64,000 bases of DNA from Myxococcota bacterium. Its GTDB lineage: Bacteria; Myxococcota_A; Bradymonadia; UBA7976; UBA1532. This document shows positions 25,993 to 39,903 of this stretch, piece after piece; position 1 is the first letter of the stretch; the number at the start of each line of letters is the position of its first letter. The DNA is taken from assembly GCA_963169045.1 (NCBI GenBank), contig CAUJDF010000003.1:1-64000 (forward strand). The letters run 5' to 3'. Below the pieces are notes generated by a model that saw only the letters and a list, made by a program, of their open reading frames with translations, searched no databases and was not told where the DNA came from. The position numbers and the translations under genes are program-made.

Positions 25993-27780
25993 ATGCGCGC
26001 GGCTCTCCTCGCGCTCGGCCTGCTCGGGTGCGACGACGGCGCGTCCGGGGACGCGGCGGCTGCCGACGCGGCGCCTGGGGACGCGGCGGCTGCCGACGCG
26101 GCGCCCGGGGACGCGGCGCCCGCCGACGCGGCGCCCGCCGACGCGGCGCCCGCCGACGCGGCGCCCGCCGACGCGGCGCCCGACGCCCACGTGGAGCCGG
26201 CGCGCGGCGCACCCTGCGAGGAGGCCGACGTCGCGGCGCGCCGACCGGTCCGCCCCGCGCCGACGTGCTTCTGCCGGGTGCCCGCGCAGTGTCCGACGAT
26301 CGAGGACGCGCTCGGCCGCCTGCCACCCGGCGACGCGGCGGCGACCGTCTGTCTCGCGGCGGGTGACCACGCCGCGCCGCGACACATCCCCGGCTCGGTC
26401 GTCCTGCAGGGCGCCGGCGCCGACGCGACGCGGTTGCTCGCGGGCGGATGCGGCGGCGCCGACGACGTGGGCACGCGCCTCGCCATCGGCGCGACCATCC
26501 GGTTCGCCGATCTCGCCCTCGTGCCGAGCGAGGGCGGCGGGGCGTGCGGGCGCGGGATCCTCGACGCGCGGACGGACGGCCGGCTCGAGCTGTCCGGCGT
26601 GCGCGTGTCGGGTTTCGCCACCGCCGTCGCCACCGACTTCGCGCGTCCGGCAGCGGCGGCGACCACGCTCGTCGTGGAGGCGTCGGTGTTCGCGGGCAAC
26701 GGGGCGCCGCCGGTCGCGGGCCGGCGGCCGCAGGTGGCCGACCTCGCCAACCGGGGGGCGATCCTCTGGACGCGGGGCGACGTCGAGATCACCGACTCGC
26801 TCGTGTACGGCAGCGGCTGGGGGCGTCCGCTGGCCACGGACGGCGCCGCGGCCGTGGGCCTCACCCGGACGTGCGTGCGCGACAACGCGGCCGGCGCCTC
26901 CGTCCGCGGGGGGCTTGGCGGGGCGGTCCCGACGGTCCTCGAGGTCGCCGCGTCGGTCTTCCGCGGCCACGTCGACGTGCGCGAGGCCGCCGACGGCAGC
27001 GAGGTGCCGAACGCCGCGCTCGAGGCGGTGAACGCGACGGCGGGCGTTCGCGGGAGCGCCTTCCTCGACAACCGCCTGGCGGTCTTCGCGGGCGACGGCC
27101 GCCTCGAGCTCGAGTCCGACAACGTCCTGGCCGTCGACGCGGGCAGGCTCGGCGCCGAGACCCTGGGCATCGCCAGCCGGTGCGCCGACGTCACGGTGCG
27201 CGCCGGCGGCCTGCGCCTCTCCGGCACTTCGCTGGCCGGACTGCTCGCGTCGGGCATGGTGAGCCGCGAGCCCGCGCGGCCGTGCCCGCAGCCGCCGCTG
27301 CTCGACGTCCGCGGCGCCGACCTGTGCCCCGCCGCGGGCGCCGCGATCGCCGTGGGGCAGGGGCGCGCGCTGATCGTGATGAACGGCTTCTGCCCGACGA
27401 CCGACTTCGGCGTGCTGTCCTGGGGGGGCCAGGTCGTGCTGGCCGGTGGGAACACGTTCGCGCCGGACATCCCCGAGGCTCTCCACGTCGAGGCCGACGA
27501 CGTCGCGTCGCTGCCCGGCTTCGGCGCGGAGGTGCTCGTCGGTGCGGCGTCGCGCCCCGACGCGGCCGTGCGCGCGGGGCTCTCCGGCGCCGGGGCCGAG
27601 GCCGTGCGCGCGTGCGACGCGGACTGCGCGGCGGCGCTCGCGGCGGCGTGGCAGCTCGATCCCGCGGCGCTACAGGCGCCCGGCCTCGCCGGGGACGTGC
27701 TGCCCGTCACCCAGGCGAGCGACTTCCGCGCCACGGCGCTGTTCGAGGCCGCGTTGGCCGGCGCGGCCGGGGCGCCGTGA
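25993..27780 (+). CDS. Beta-helix-like lipoprotein
   Basis: A 595-aa lipoprotein (MRAALLALGLLGC). The linker is built of Gly/Ala-Asp-Ala-Ala-Pro units. The rest has the look of a right-handed parallel beta-helix of pectin-lyase type: CPTIEDALGRLPPGDAAATVCLAAGDH is a typical entry motif, followed by repeated short strands (LELSGVRVSGFATAV, VEASVFAGNG, EVAASVFRGHV). No catalytic residues can be assigned. The start at 25993 is chosen for a normal signal peptide; ATG 25921 or TTG 25879 would add a long basic leader. Its stop overlaps the next start (GTGA), so it is first in a four-gene coupled unit. Confidence 0.82.
   Translation: MRAALLALGLLGCDDGASGDAAAADAAPGDAAAADAAPGDAAPADAAPADAAPADAAPADAAPDAHVEPARGAPCEEADVAARRPVRPAPTCFCRVPAQCPTIEDALGRLPPGDAAATVCLAAGDHAAPRHIPGSVVLQGAGADATRLLAGGCGGADDVGTRLAIGATIRFADLALVPSEGGGACGRGILDARTDGRLELSGVRVSGFATAVATDFARPAAAATTLVVEASVFAGNGAPPVAGRRPQVADLANRGAILWTRGDVEITDSLVYGSGWGRPLATDGAAAVGLTRTCVRDNAAGASVRGGLGGAVPTVLEVAASVFRGHVDVREAADGSEVPNAALEAVNATAGVRGSAFLDNRLAVFAGDGRLELESDNVLAVDAGRLGAETLGIASRCADVTVRAGGLRLSGTSLAGLLASGMVSREPARPCPQPPLLDVRGADLCPAAGAAIAVGQGRALIVMNGFCPTTDFGVLSWGGQVVLAGGNTFAPDIPEALHVEADDVASLPGFGAEVLVGAASRPDAAVRAGLSGAGAEAVRACDADCAAALAAAWQLDPAALQAPGLAGDVLPVTQASDFRATALFEAALAGAAGAP
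26121..26180 (+). repeat. 15-bp tandem repeat, four exact copies, in lipoprotein linker
   Basis: Four exact copies of CGCCGACGCGGCGCC encode Ala-Asp-Ala-Ala-Pro units; degenerate copies precede them. In frame, so copy-number change would only alter linker length. Confidence 0.9.
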
Positions 27781-29330
27781 GCGGGCCGCGCGCTCCTGAG
27801 GGCGCGGGCCGGTGCGGCGCAGACGCCACGAACGCGCGCTGGGCGCTCCTGCTGGCGCTCGCGGGCTGTGGCGTGAACGACCCCGCGCCGGCGGACGCCG
27901 TGCGGACGGACGCCGGGTCCGTCGACGCGTCGCCCGCCGACGCGTCGCCCACCGACGCGTCGCCCACCGACGCTTCGCCCGCCGACATGGCCCCGGCAGA
28001 CGCGGCCCCAGTCGATGCGTCGCCACCGGACGCGTTCCCGCCGCCACCCGGCGTGGGCGACGACTGCCGCGACGATCGGGACTGCGCCGCCACGGGTCTG
28101 ACCTGCCTCGGCCCGGAGCGCACCACGTTCGGCGCGCCGCTCGGTCGCGGCCGCTGCGCGAGGCCGTGCGCGGGCGACGACGCCGACTGTCCGCTCGGCG
28201 CCGTCTGCGGGCTGCCGATCGACGGCGCCGCGCTCTGGTGCACGCCGCAGTGCCTGCCCGCGGCCGACGGCCCCGGAGACTGCCGCGCGCCCGATGACCA
28301 GTGCCACGCTTCGGGCGCCTGTCGGCCTCGCTGCGCCGACGACGCGACGTGCCGCCTCGACGGCTCGGGCGACGTCTGCGATCCGGTCCTGCAGGCGTGC
28401 GTTAACCCCGGCGGCCCGGGCGGCGACGGCGAGGCGTGCGCCGGCGACGGCGACTGCGGCCGCTTGCGCCGCTGCGTCCAGGGGTTCTGCACGATCGGCG
28501 GGTGCGCGCTCGGCGGCGATCGGGCGTGCGGTCCCGCGAGCGTCTGCGTCCCGGTGACCTACCCGGGCGACGGCCGCCGCCACGGATCCGAGTGCCGGCC
28601 GCGCTGCGATCTCGCCGCGCCCGCGAGCTGCCGGGCGTTCGGCATGCGTTGCCTCGCGCCCGAGTCGAACGGGCTCGGCGAAGCGGCGGACGCCGCGTGC
28701 GGCGGGACCGCCGTCGCCTTTTCGGGCCGCGTCGCCGTCGGCGACCCGGGCTGCGTGCGCGACGCCGACTGCGCGCCCGCCCTCGACCAGGGCGCCTGCG
28801 TCGAGGGCCGCTGCGGCACGCTGCCCGGCGCCTGCCGCAACCCGGCGCTGCGCGCGGCGGGCGTGTGTGGCGACGAGGGCCTCTGCGCCTCGCCCGGGGG
28901 CGCGTTCGGGCCGGTGACGTTCACCTGCGCGCGCCGCTGTTCGGTCGAGGCGGCGCGGGACGGCGCGTCCGGCTGCGCGGCGGGTGACGGCTGCCACCCG
29001 CTGCTCGCCGGCGGCGACGTCGGCGTGTGCCGGCCGAGCTGCGTCCTCGACGCGGACGCGGCGCAGGTCTGCGCGAGCGGGCCGGGCGCGTTGGCGGGCG
29101 GCTGCGACGTGGACGCCGGGGGCTGCGCCGTCAACGTCCCGTGCGACCCGGACCGCCCGGACGAGTGCCTCGCGGCGGGACTGCGCTGCCATCCGGTCCG
29201 CAGCGACGTCGCGAGCCTCGGGGCGCGTGGCGTGTGCCGCGAGCCGTGCACCGTCCTGCCCGAGGCGATGTGCCCCGAGGGCGCCGCCGCCTGCGATCCC
29301 GTCACCGGCACCTGCCCCGTGGATCTCTGA
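27777..29330 (+). CDS. Cys-rich lipoprotein
   Basis: A 517-aa lipoprotein starting at GTG 27777, which overlaps the previous stop (GTGA). The leader has ~20 polar residues before the hydrophobic WALLLALAGC. A linker of SPADASPTDAS type follows. The mature domain holds about 60 Cys in repeated units such as CRDDRDCAATGLTCLG, CAGDGDCGRLRRCVQGFC and CVRDADCAPALDQGACVEGRC, as in the disulfide-rich surface proteins of myxobacteria. No enzyme motif. It ends 6 bp before the kinase gene, so it may be the extracellular sensor or ligand for that system; this is inference from position only. Confidence 0.87.
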   Translation: MSGPRAPEGAGRCGADATNARWALLLALAGCGVNDPAPADAVRTDAGSVDASPADASPTDASPTDASPADMAPADAAPVDASPPDAFPPPPGVGDDCRDDRDCAATGLTCLGPERTTFGAPLGRGRCARPCAGDDADCPLGAVCGLPIDGAALWCTPQCLPAADGPGDCRAPDDQCHASGACRPRCADDATCRLDGSGDVCDPVLQACVNPGGPGGDGEACAGDGDCGRLRRCVQGFCTIGGCALGGDRACGPASVCVPVTYPGDGRRHGSECRPRCDLAAPASCRAFGMRCLAPESNGLGEAADAACGGTAVAFSGRVAVGDPGCVRDADCAPALDQGACVEGRCGTLPGACRNPALRAAGVCGDEGLCASPGGAFGPVTFTCARRCSVEAARDGASGCAAGDGCHPLLAGGDVGVCRPSCVLDADAAQVCASGPGALAGGCDVDAGGCAVNVPCDPDRPDECLAAGLRCHPVRSDVASLGARGVCREPCTVLPEAMCPEGAAACDPVTGTCPVDL

Positions 29331-29336
29331 GGCGCG

Positions 29337-35311
<5,975 letters not shown>

Positions 35312-35317
35312 AGCGAA

Positions 35318-35743
35318 TCAATCGTCTTCGGAGAGCGACCCCTCGCCCGCGGTGAGGCGGATGGCGACGAACGAGGCGGCGGCGAGCAGCGCCACGCCGG
35401 CGATCAGCGCGGTCGTGCGCCCGGGGCTGAAGGTCTGGACCTCGGCGACGACGACCTCGTTGCGGTCGAGCAGCACGCCCTGCTCCGGCCCCACGATGCG
35501 GTCGTCGACGATCTGGAACGCGAACGGCGTGAGGCGGTGGCGCTCGCCCGCGGTCGACGTGAGCAACAGCGGCGTCGTCGGATCGACCGTCACCTCGCAC
35601 CCGGCGCACGCCTCGCCGGCCACCGTCCGCTCGCTCCGCCGGCCGGGGGCCGCCGTCAGCGCGTCGAGTTGCGCCAGCGGGAGCTGTTGCGTGCTGTAGC
35701 ACCCCGTGAGCAGGGCCGCGCAAAGGACGCCTCGCCACCTCAT
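35318..35743 (-). CDS. Small lipoprotein with C-terminal membrane segment
   Basis: A 141-aa lipoprotein (MRWRGVLCAALLTGC; GGGAGGTG site). It has a CAGCEV motif, a short beta-rich domain (VTVDPTTPLLLTSTAGERHRLTPF) and one hydrophobic helix near the C-terminus (TTALIAGVALLAAASFVAIRL). Last gene of the ten-gene minus-strand operon; its start overlaps the stop of the preceding gene by 4 nt (ATGA). No family recognised. Confidence 0.82.
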   Translation of the reverse strand: MRWRGVLCAALLTGCYSTQQLPLAQLDALTAAPGRRSERTVAGEACAGCEVTVDPTTPLLLTSTAGERHRLTPFAFQIVDDRIVGPEQGVLLDRNEVVVAEVQTFSPGRTTALIAGVALLAAASFVAIRLTAGEGSLSEDD

Positions 35744-36936
35744 CGCCCACCTCCCGCGGTGACCTCGAACGGAACCTCGATCGACGGTCGGCTCGAGCCC
35801 GGCGAGCCGGTCAGGCGCGCGGTGTCGACCACGAGCCGTCCCGTCAGGCGCAGCAGGCCGTCGGGCAGCCCCTCGCCGGGCACATCGACCGTCAGCCAGC
35901 CGGCCGCCATCGCCGGCACGCCGGTGCGCGCGACGTCCGTGACGGCGTCGTCGTCGGGCAGGCGCAGGTACGCGCCGCCCGAGGCGCAGGCCGCCTCGCC
36001 GAAGGCGGCGTCGTCGGCCGCGGTGAGCGCGCTCGTCGCGAGCACGGCGAACACCAGCGGCTCGTCGGCGTCGATGGTGGCGTCGGGGCCCGGACGCAGC
36101 GCCCAGACCAGGCGCGCCCCCGCGTCGTCCGGCACCTTCTGCAGCGCGCCGAGCAGGCCCGGCGCGCCGAACGGCGCGTTGAGCGCCTGCTCGAGCGCCC
36201 GCCGCGCCGGGGCGAAGTCGGCCACCGGCTCCGGCGCCAGCGGGTACACGCCGCCGCGCAGCGCCACGTACGACCACGCCTGCGCGGGCTCCCGGCCCTC
36301 GTCGCGCCCGACGAGCGCCCCGAGCGTCTCGGCGTAGAGCCCGACGAGGCGATCGCCGGGATCGGCGGCCCCCCAGAGGCGCGGAAGGCAAGAGCCGTCG
36401 TCGCACACCTGGTCGCGCCCGCAGCGGCCGCCGCAGTCGTCCGACGGATCGACGCACGCGGGCGCGCCGCTGGTGTCGGCGACGCACACCGCGCCCTCGT
36501 CGCAGCAGCCGGAGGCCGCCGTGCAACGCCCGGATCCGGGACCGGCGCACGGCCGCGCATTGCAGTGCCCGTCCCAGCGCGCCACCGGCGCCGCCCCGCA
36601 GGCCGCGGCGGAGCGGTCGAGGACGGCGGCCGGCAGGCCCTCGGGCGTGGCGCGCCAGGCGACGTCGACGGTGTCCGTCTCGACGTCCGCTCCGTCGGCC
36701 CGCAGCGCGAGCAGGCGCACCGCGCCGTCGGGCAGCGACGCCTCGCGCGCGTCGGAGAGGCGGAATCCGCGCCGGTGCTGGTCGTACAGCGCCACGAACA
36801 GGCGGACGCCCCCGCCGTCGCACGTCCGCTGCGCCCCCGTGACGACCGCGCCGCCGAGCACCGGCGCCTCGACGTCGAAGACGGCGGCGGTCTGGCAGCC
36901 GGCCGCGAGGGCGGCGGCGCCCAGGATCCAACGCAT
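35740..36936 (-). CDS. Cys-rich lipoprotein of unknown function
   Basis: A 398-aa lipoprotein (MRWILGAAALAAGC). The N-terminal ~120 residues are beta-rich (VRLFVALYDQHRRGFRLSDAREASLPDGAVRLLAL). A Cys-rich insert at ~124-185 (CNARPCAGPGSGRCTAASGCCDEGAVC, CGGRCGRDQVCDDGSC) is followed by a mixed domain with WSYVALRGGVYPLAPEP. No enzyme motifs. It starts 3 bp after the upstream gene's stop and overlaps the downstream gene by 4 nt, so it is an inner gene of the ten-gene operon. Confidence 0.85.
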   Translation of the reverse strand: MRWILGAAALAAGCQTAAVFDVEAPVLGGAVVTGAQRTCDGGGVRLFVALYDQHRRGFRLSDAREASLPDGAVRLLALRADGADVETDTVDVAWRATPEGLPAAVLDRSAAACGAAPVARWDGHCNARPCAGPGSGRCTAASGCCDEGAVCVADTSGAPACVDPSDDCGGRCGRDQVCDDGSCLPRLWGAADPGDRLVGLYAETLGALVGRDEGREPAQAWSYVALRGGVYPLAPEPVADFAPARRALEQALNAPFGAPGLLGALQKVPDDAGARLVWALRPGPDATIDADEPLVFAVLATSALTAADDAAFGEAACASGGAYLRLPDDDAVTDVARTGVPAMAAGWLTVDVPGEGLPDGLLRLTGRLVVDTARLTGSPGSSRPSIEVPFEVTAGGGR

Positions 36937-36939
36937 CGC

Positions 36940-38196
36940 TCACTCCTTCCCGACGCAGTCGTAGCGGGCCTGCTCGACGTCGAAGGCGCAGCGAAGGCCG
37001 CGGGCCGCGCAGTCGGCCTCCATCACGCGCTGGTCGTTGCAGTACCGCAGGACGTTCGCATCGCACTGCCCGCCGACGGAGACGAGGCCGCAGCCGGCGC
37101 GCTCCTCGCAGTCGGGATCGCAGTCGCTGCCATGGGTGCACGCCGGTGAGACGTCGGTGTCACAGCCGTCCGCCGGCCGGAACTCGGGCACGGGATCGAA
37201 CGGCGGCGGGTCGCGCAGGGCGGACGCGTCGCGAAACGCGCAGGCGCCGAAGGAGTTGCCGTCCGCGCCCGTCGCCTCCCCGCAGAAGAACCCTTGGGGG
37301 CAGTCGCGGTCGTCGTCGCAGGACTCGCTGCAGTAACGTTGCCCGCGATCCCCCAGCTGGAATCCGACGCAGCCGGCGGCCTGCTCGGCGGTGACGCGGG
37401 TGCCGGTCCGGAACTGCAGCGACGGGAAACACGCGATGCCGGTCTCCTCGTTCGTGCGCCTCGCGACGCTTCCCCTGCACGAGAACCCTGACGGGCAGCT
37501 GCGGTCGGCGCACCTGCTTCCCTCGGGAATCGGCGAGCACTGATAGCGGGACCTGGTGCCCAGGACGTGGTTGCAGCGCAGGCCGGGGCCGCAGTGGAGA
37601 TTGGACTCGCACTGGTCGCCGGCGCGGCCGCCGACGATCGGCATGCAGTAGCCGTCCAGGCGTCCGGTCAAGCTCTCGAGCGGCTCCCGGTAGAGAAGCG
37701 CGCACACCTCGCCGCGCCCGCAGGGGTCCCTCAGGTTGCAGCGCGCCTGGCACAGATGCCCGCCCTCGGGCGGGGGGACGGCGTTCACGCACACGCGCTT
37801 GTCGCTGTCCTTGGTGCAGGTGACGAGCTCGATGGTCCGCCCGTCGTCGCGCCTGCAGACCGTGGTCCGATGCTCGAGGCGGTAGGGCACCCGCTCGTTG
37901 GTCTGCACGTCGCGGACGGTGCCCTCCTCGACGAGCTCGCGCCCCGCGCCGCAGGCGACCACCGCGATCTCGCCTTCGCCGCACGGCCGCTGGCACGCGT
38001 CGGAGCACCCGTCGCCGTCGTCGCCGTTGGCGCCGTCGTCGCACTCCTCGCCGTCCTCGACCTCGGCGTTGCCGCACACGGGCCGCAGGCGCACCACCAC
38101 GCCGCCCGCGTCGGCCACCTCGACGCCGCCCACGCTCAGGTCGTCCTTGCAGCCGACGAGCGCGACGAGCGCGCCGGCGGCGATCCTCACTCGCAT
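36940..38196 (-). CDS. Cys-rich lipoprotein with myxobacterial disulfide repeat
   Basis: A 418-aa lipoprotein (MRVRIAAGALVALVGC). Residues ~42-75 match the Myxococcus cysteine-rich repeat (VCGNAEVEDGEECDDG, DGDGCSDACQ), a motif often found in myxobacterial surface proteins and associated with sorting in some of them. About 40 more Cys follow in small units (CGRGEVCALL, CGPGLRCNHVLG, CPSGFSCRG, CPQGFFCGEATG, CDANVLRYC). No catalytic signature. Its start overlaps the stop of the upstream gene by 10 nt. Confidence 0.88.
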   Translation of the reverse strand: MRVRIAAGALVALVGCKDDLSVGGVEVADAGGVVVRLRPVCGNAEVEDGEECDDGANGDDGDGCSDACQRPCGEGEIAVVACGAGRELVEEGTVRDVQTNERVPYRLEHRTTVCRRDDGRTIELVTCTKDSDKRVCVNAVPPPEGGHLCQARCNLRDPCGRGEVCALLYREPLESLTGRLDGYCMPIVGGRAGDQCESNLHCGPGLRCNHVLGTRSRYQCSPIPEGSRCADRSCPSGFSCRGSVARRTNEETGIACFPSLQFRTGTRVTAEQAAGCVGFQLGDRGQRYCSESCDDDRDCPQGFFCGEATGADGNSFGACAFRDASALRDPPPFDPVPEFRPADGCDTDVSPACTHGSDCDPDCEERAGCGLVSVGGQCDANVLRYCNDQRVMEADCAARGLRCAFDVEQARYDCVGKE

Positions 38197-38879
38197 CGTC
38201 CCGTCTCCTCGTCGCAGGCCAGGTATCGGCAGTCCTCGGGGCCGGCGCAGCGGGCGCCCTCGTCGCCGCGGCCGCGCCGATGGCACACCCGGCTCCACCC
38301 CGTGTCCCAGCAGCCCTCGCCGTCGCCGCACCCGTCGTCGCACGCGGGGCGCGTGGCCGCGGCCACGCACGCCGACATGCACGAGCCCGGCGCGCCTGCG
38401 AGCCGGCCGTCGGCCATCGCCGGCAGCGGCGTGCTCTCGAAGACCGCGGCGGGGAAGGTCGCCCGCACGCGATCGTCGTCGTCGAAGAGCAGGAGCGCGT
38501 CCGGGCCGCATTCGACCCGTGCCGACGTCGTGCGCGCGCTGCAGTCGCGGCCGCCGAAGGCGTTGCGCGGGCACTCCACCCACGTCAGCTCGCCCACCGA
38601 GGCATCCAGGCGCGCGGCCGCCGACGGCGTGAACGTCGCCTGGCCGATGAAGCGCAGCAGCGCGGCGTGCGGCTCGAACGCGCGCGCGCTCTCGCGGCCG
38701 CACGTCAGCGCGCAGCCGAGCGCCTCGGCGTACGCCCCCTCGACGCACCGCAGGTAGAAGCGCTGCGCCGCCGTCGGCGGCGCATCGTAGGTGTCGGGCG
38801 CCTCCACGACGACGCAGCCGCCGAGCGCGAGCAGCCCCGAGAGGGCGGCGCGTCGTGCGATGGCTCGCCGGGCGCTCAC
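38187..38879 (-). CDS. Lipoprotein of unknown function
   Basis: A 230-aa lipoprotein starting at GTG 38879 (overlapping the preceding stop, GTGA) with signal ALSGLLALGGC. The mature N-terminal half is helical (RFYLRCVEGAYAEALGCALTCGRESARAF) with paired Cys. The C-terminal part is Cys-rich (CDDGCGDGEGCWDTGWSRVC, CAGPEDCRYLACDEETGRC), resembling the tails of its operon neighbours. Overlaps the next gene by 10 nt. No family recognised. Confidence 0.83.
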   Translation of the reverse strand: MSARRAIARRAALSGLLALGGCVVVEAPDTYDAPPTAAQRFYLRCVEGAYAEALGCALTCGRESARAFEPHAALLRFIGQATFTPSAAARLDASVGELTWVECPRNAFGGRDCSARTTSARVECGPDALLLFDDDDRVRATFPAAVFESTPLPAMADGRLAGAPGSCMSACVAAATRPACDDGCGDGEGCWDTGWSRVCHRRGRGDEGARCAGPEDCRYLACDEETGRCE

Positions 38880-39631
38880 GGCGCACCGCCCGGGATGACC
38901 GGCGCCGGGCCGAAGTACGGCCGCGGCTGCACGGGATCGTCGTCGCCGCCGAGGGCCGCCCACAGCACCGACGTCAGGAGCAGCGCGCCGCCGCCCGCGG
39001 CGAGCCCCCACGCGACGTGCTGGTGCTGCGTGTAGTCGTCGCGCGCCCGGCCGTGGGCGACGCGATCGCCGCGCGCCTCCGCCTCGGCCATCGCGCGCCG
39101 CGGATCGTCGGCGAGCTCGTCGACCACCAGCACCCCGGCGAGCGCCCCGGCGCCGAGCGCGCCGACGATCCACGGTCCCGCGCCCGGTCCGGTGGGCTCG
39201 ACCGGCAGCAGCACCGGCGCGTCGATGCGCGCGGGCAGCGGCGCCATCTCCGGCACGTCGAGCACCGGATCGCAGCGCAGGTCGAGACGGACGGCCAGCA
39301 GACGCCGCTCGGCGGCCCACAGCGCGTCGGCGTCCGCCGGCTGGATCCGCGCTTCCGCGGCGAGCGCGTCGGCGGCGACGCACCGGCGCGGCTTCGCGGG
39401 GGTGGGGGGGGCCACGTCCACGGGCACCGCCCCCGGCGGCATCCCATCGGCGCCGGACGACTCATCGGGCATCCCGTCGTCAACGGCCGGCGCCGCCTCC
39501 TCGGCCGCCGGCATGTCCTCGGCCGCCGGCATGTCCTCGGCCGCGGGTTCCGTTGCCGGCTGCGCGGCGGCGACGACCGGCAGCGCGAGCGCCGCCAGCC
39601 ACGCGGACGGTCGCAAGAGGCGCCGGGCCAT
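38876..39631 (-). CDS. Exported protein with two hydrophobic segments
   Basis: A 251-aa protein with a Sec signal peptide (LAALALPVVAAAQ). Then an acidic linker with the sixfold residue unit AEDMPA repeated (18-bp DNA repeat at 39501-39536). A short helical domain with two Cys follows (RRCVAADALAAEARIQPADADALWAAERRLLAVRLDLRC). Two hydrophobic stretches near the end (PWIVGALGAGALAGVLVV and WGLAAGGGALLLTSVLWAAL) could be membrane helices. Its start overlaps the preceding gene's stop by 1 nt (TGATG). Probable envelope scaffold or anchor; no family recognised. Confidence 0.82.
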   Translation of the reverse strand: MARRLLRPSAWLAALALPVVAAAQPATEPAAEDMPAAEDMPAAEEAAPAVDDGMPDESSGADGMPPGAVPVDVAPPTPAKPRRCVAADALAAEARIQPADADALWAAERRLLAVRLDLRCDPVLDVPEMAPLPARIDAPVLLPVEPTGPGAGPWIVGALGAGALAGVLVVDELADDPRRAMAEAEARGDRVAHGRARDDYTQHQHVAWGLAAGGGALLLTSVLWAALGGDDDPVQPRPYFGPAPVIPGGAP

Positions 39632-39903
39632 CACGGCGCCTCCGGCGCCGCGGGCGCCTCCGCCGGGCGCGCCGTCTGCTGCAGCTCGGGCAACAGCGAG
39701 CGTCGCAGCGCGAACAGACGGTCGAACACCGCCCGCTGCCGCGCCGACACCCACTCCGCCGACGGCTTCACCTTGGCGCCGGTCACGTCCAGCTCGCCGA
39801 AGTCGTAGAACTTCGTGCGCGTGGTCTCCGCGGCTGGCGCCTCCTGCGCGCGCGCCGCGGCGCAGGTCGAAGCGAGGACCAGGAGCGCGAACAGAGGCTT
39901 CAT
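39631..39903 (-). CDS. Small periplasmic protein, FYDFGELDVTG motif
   Basis: A 90-aa protein with a signal peptide (MKPLFALLVLASTCAAARA). The mature part is dominated by one compact phrase, TKFYDFGELDVTGAKVKP, then ARQRAVFDRLFALRRSLLPEL. A motif of this type occurs in small or modular envelope proteins of gliding myxobacteria as I remember them, but I cannot name an orthologue with confidence. It overlaps both neighbours (ATGA with the TPR gene, TGATG with the next), so it is surely co-translated. Confidence 0.82.
   Translation of the reverse strand: MKPLFALLVLASTCAAARAQEAPAAETTRTKFYDFGELDVTGAKVKPSAEWVSARQRAVFDRLFALRRSLLPELQQTARPAEAPAAPEAP

Noticed and set aside
20743-27486. 2247-codon open frame on the minus strand
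   Set aside because: Antisense to at least five well-supported plus-strand genes; low-complexity RRR/GGV composition.
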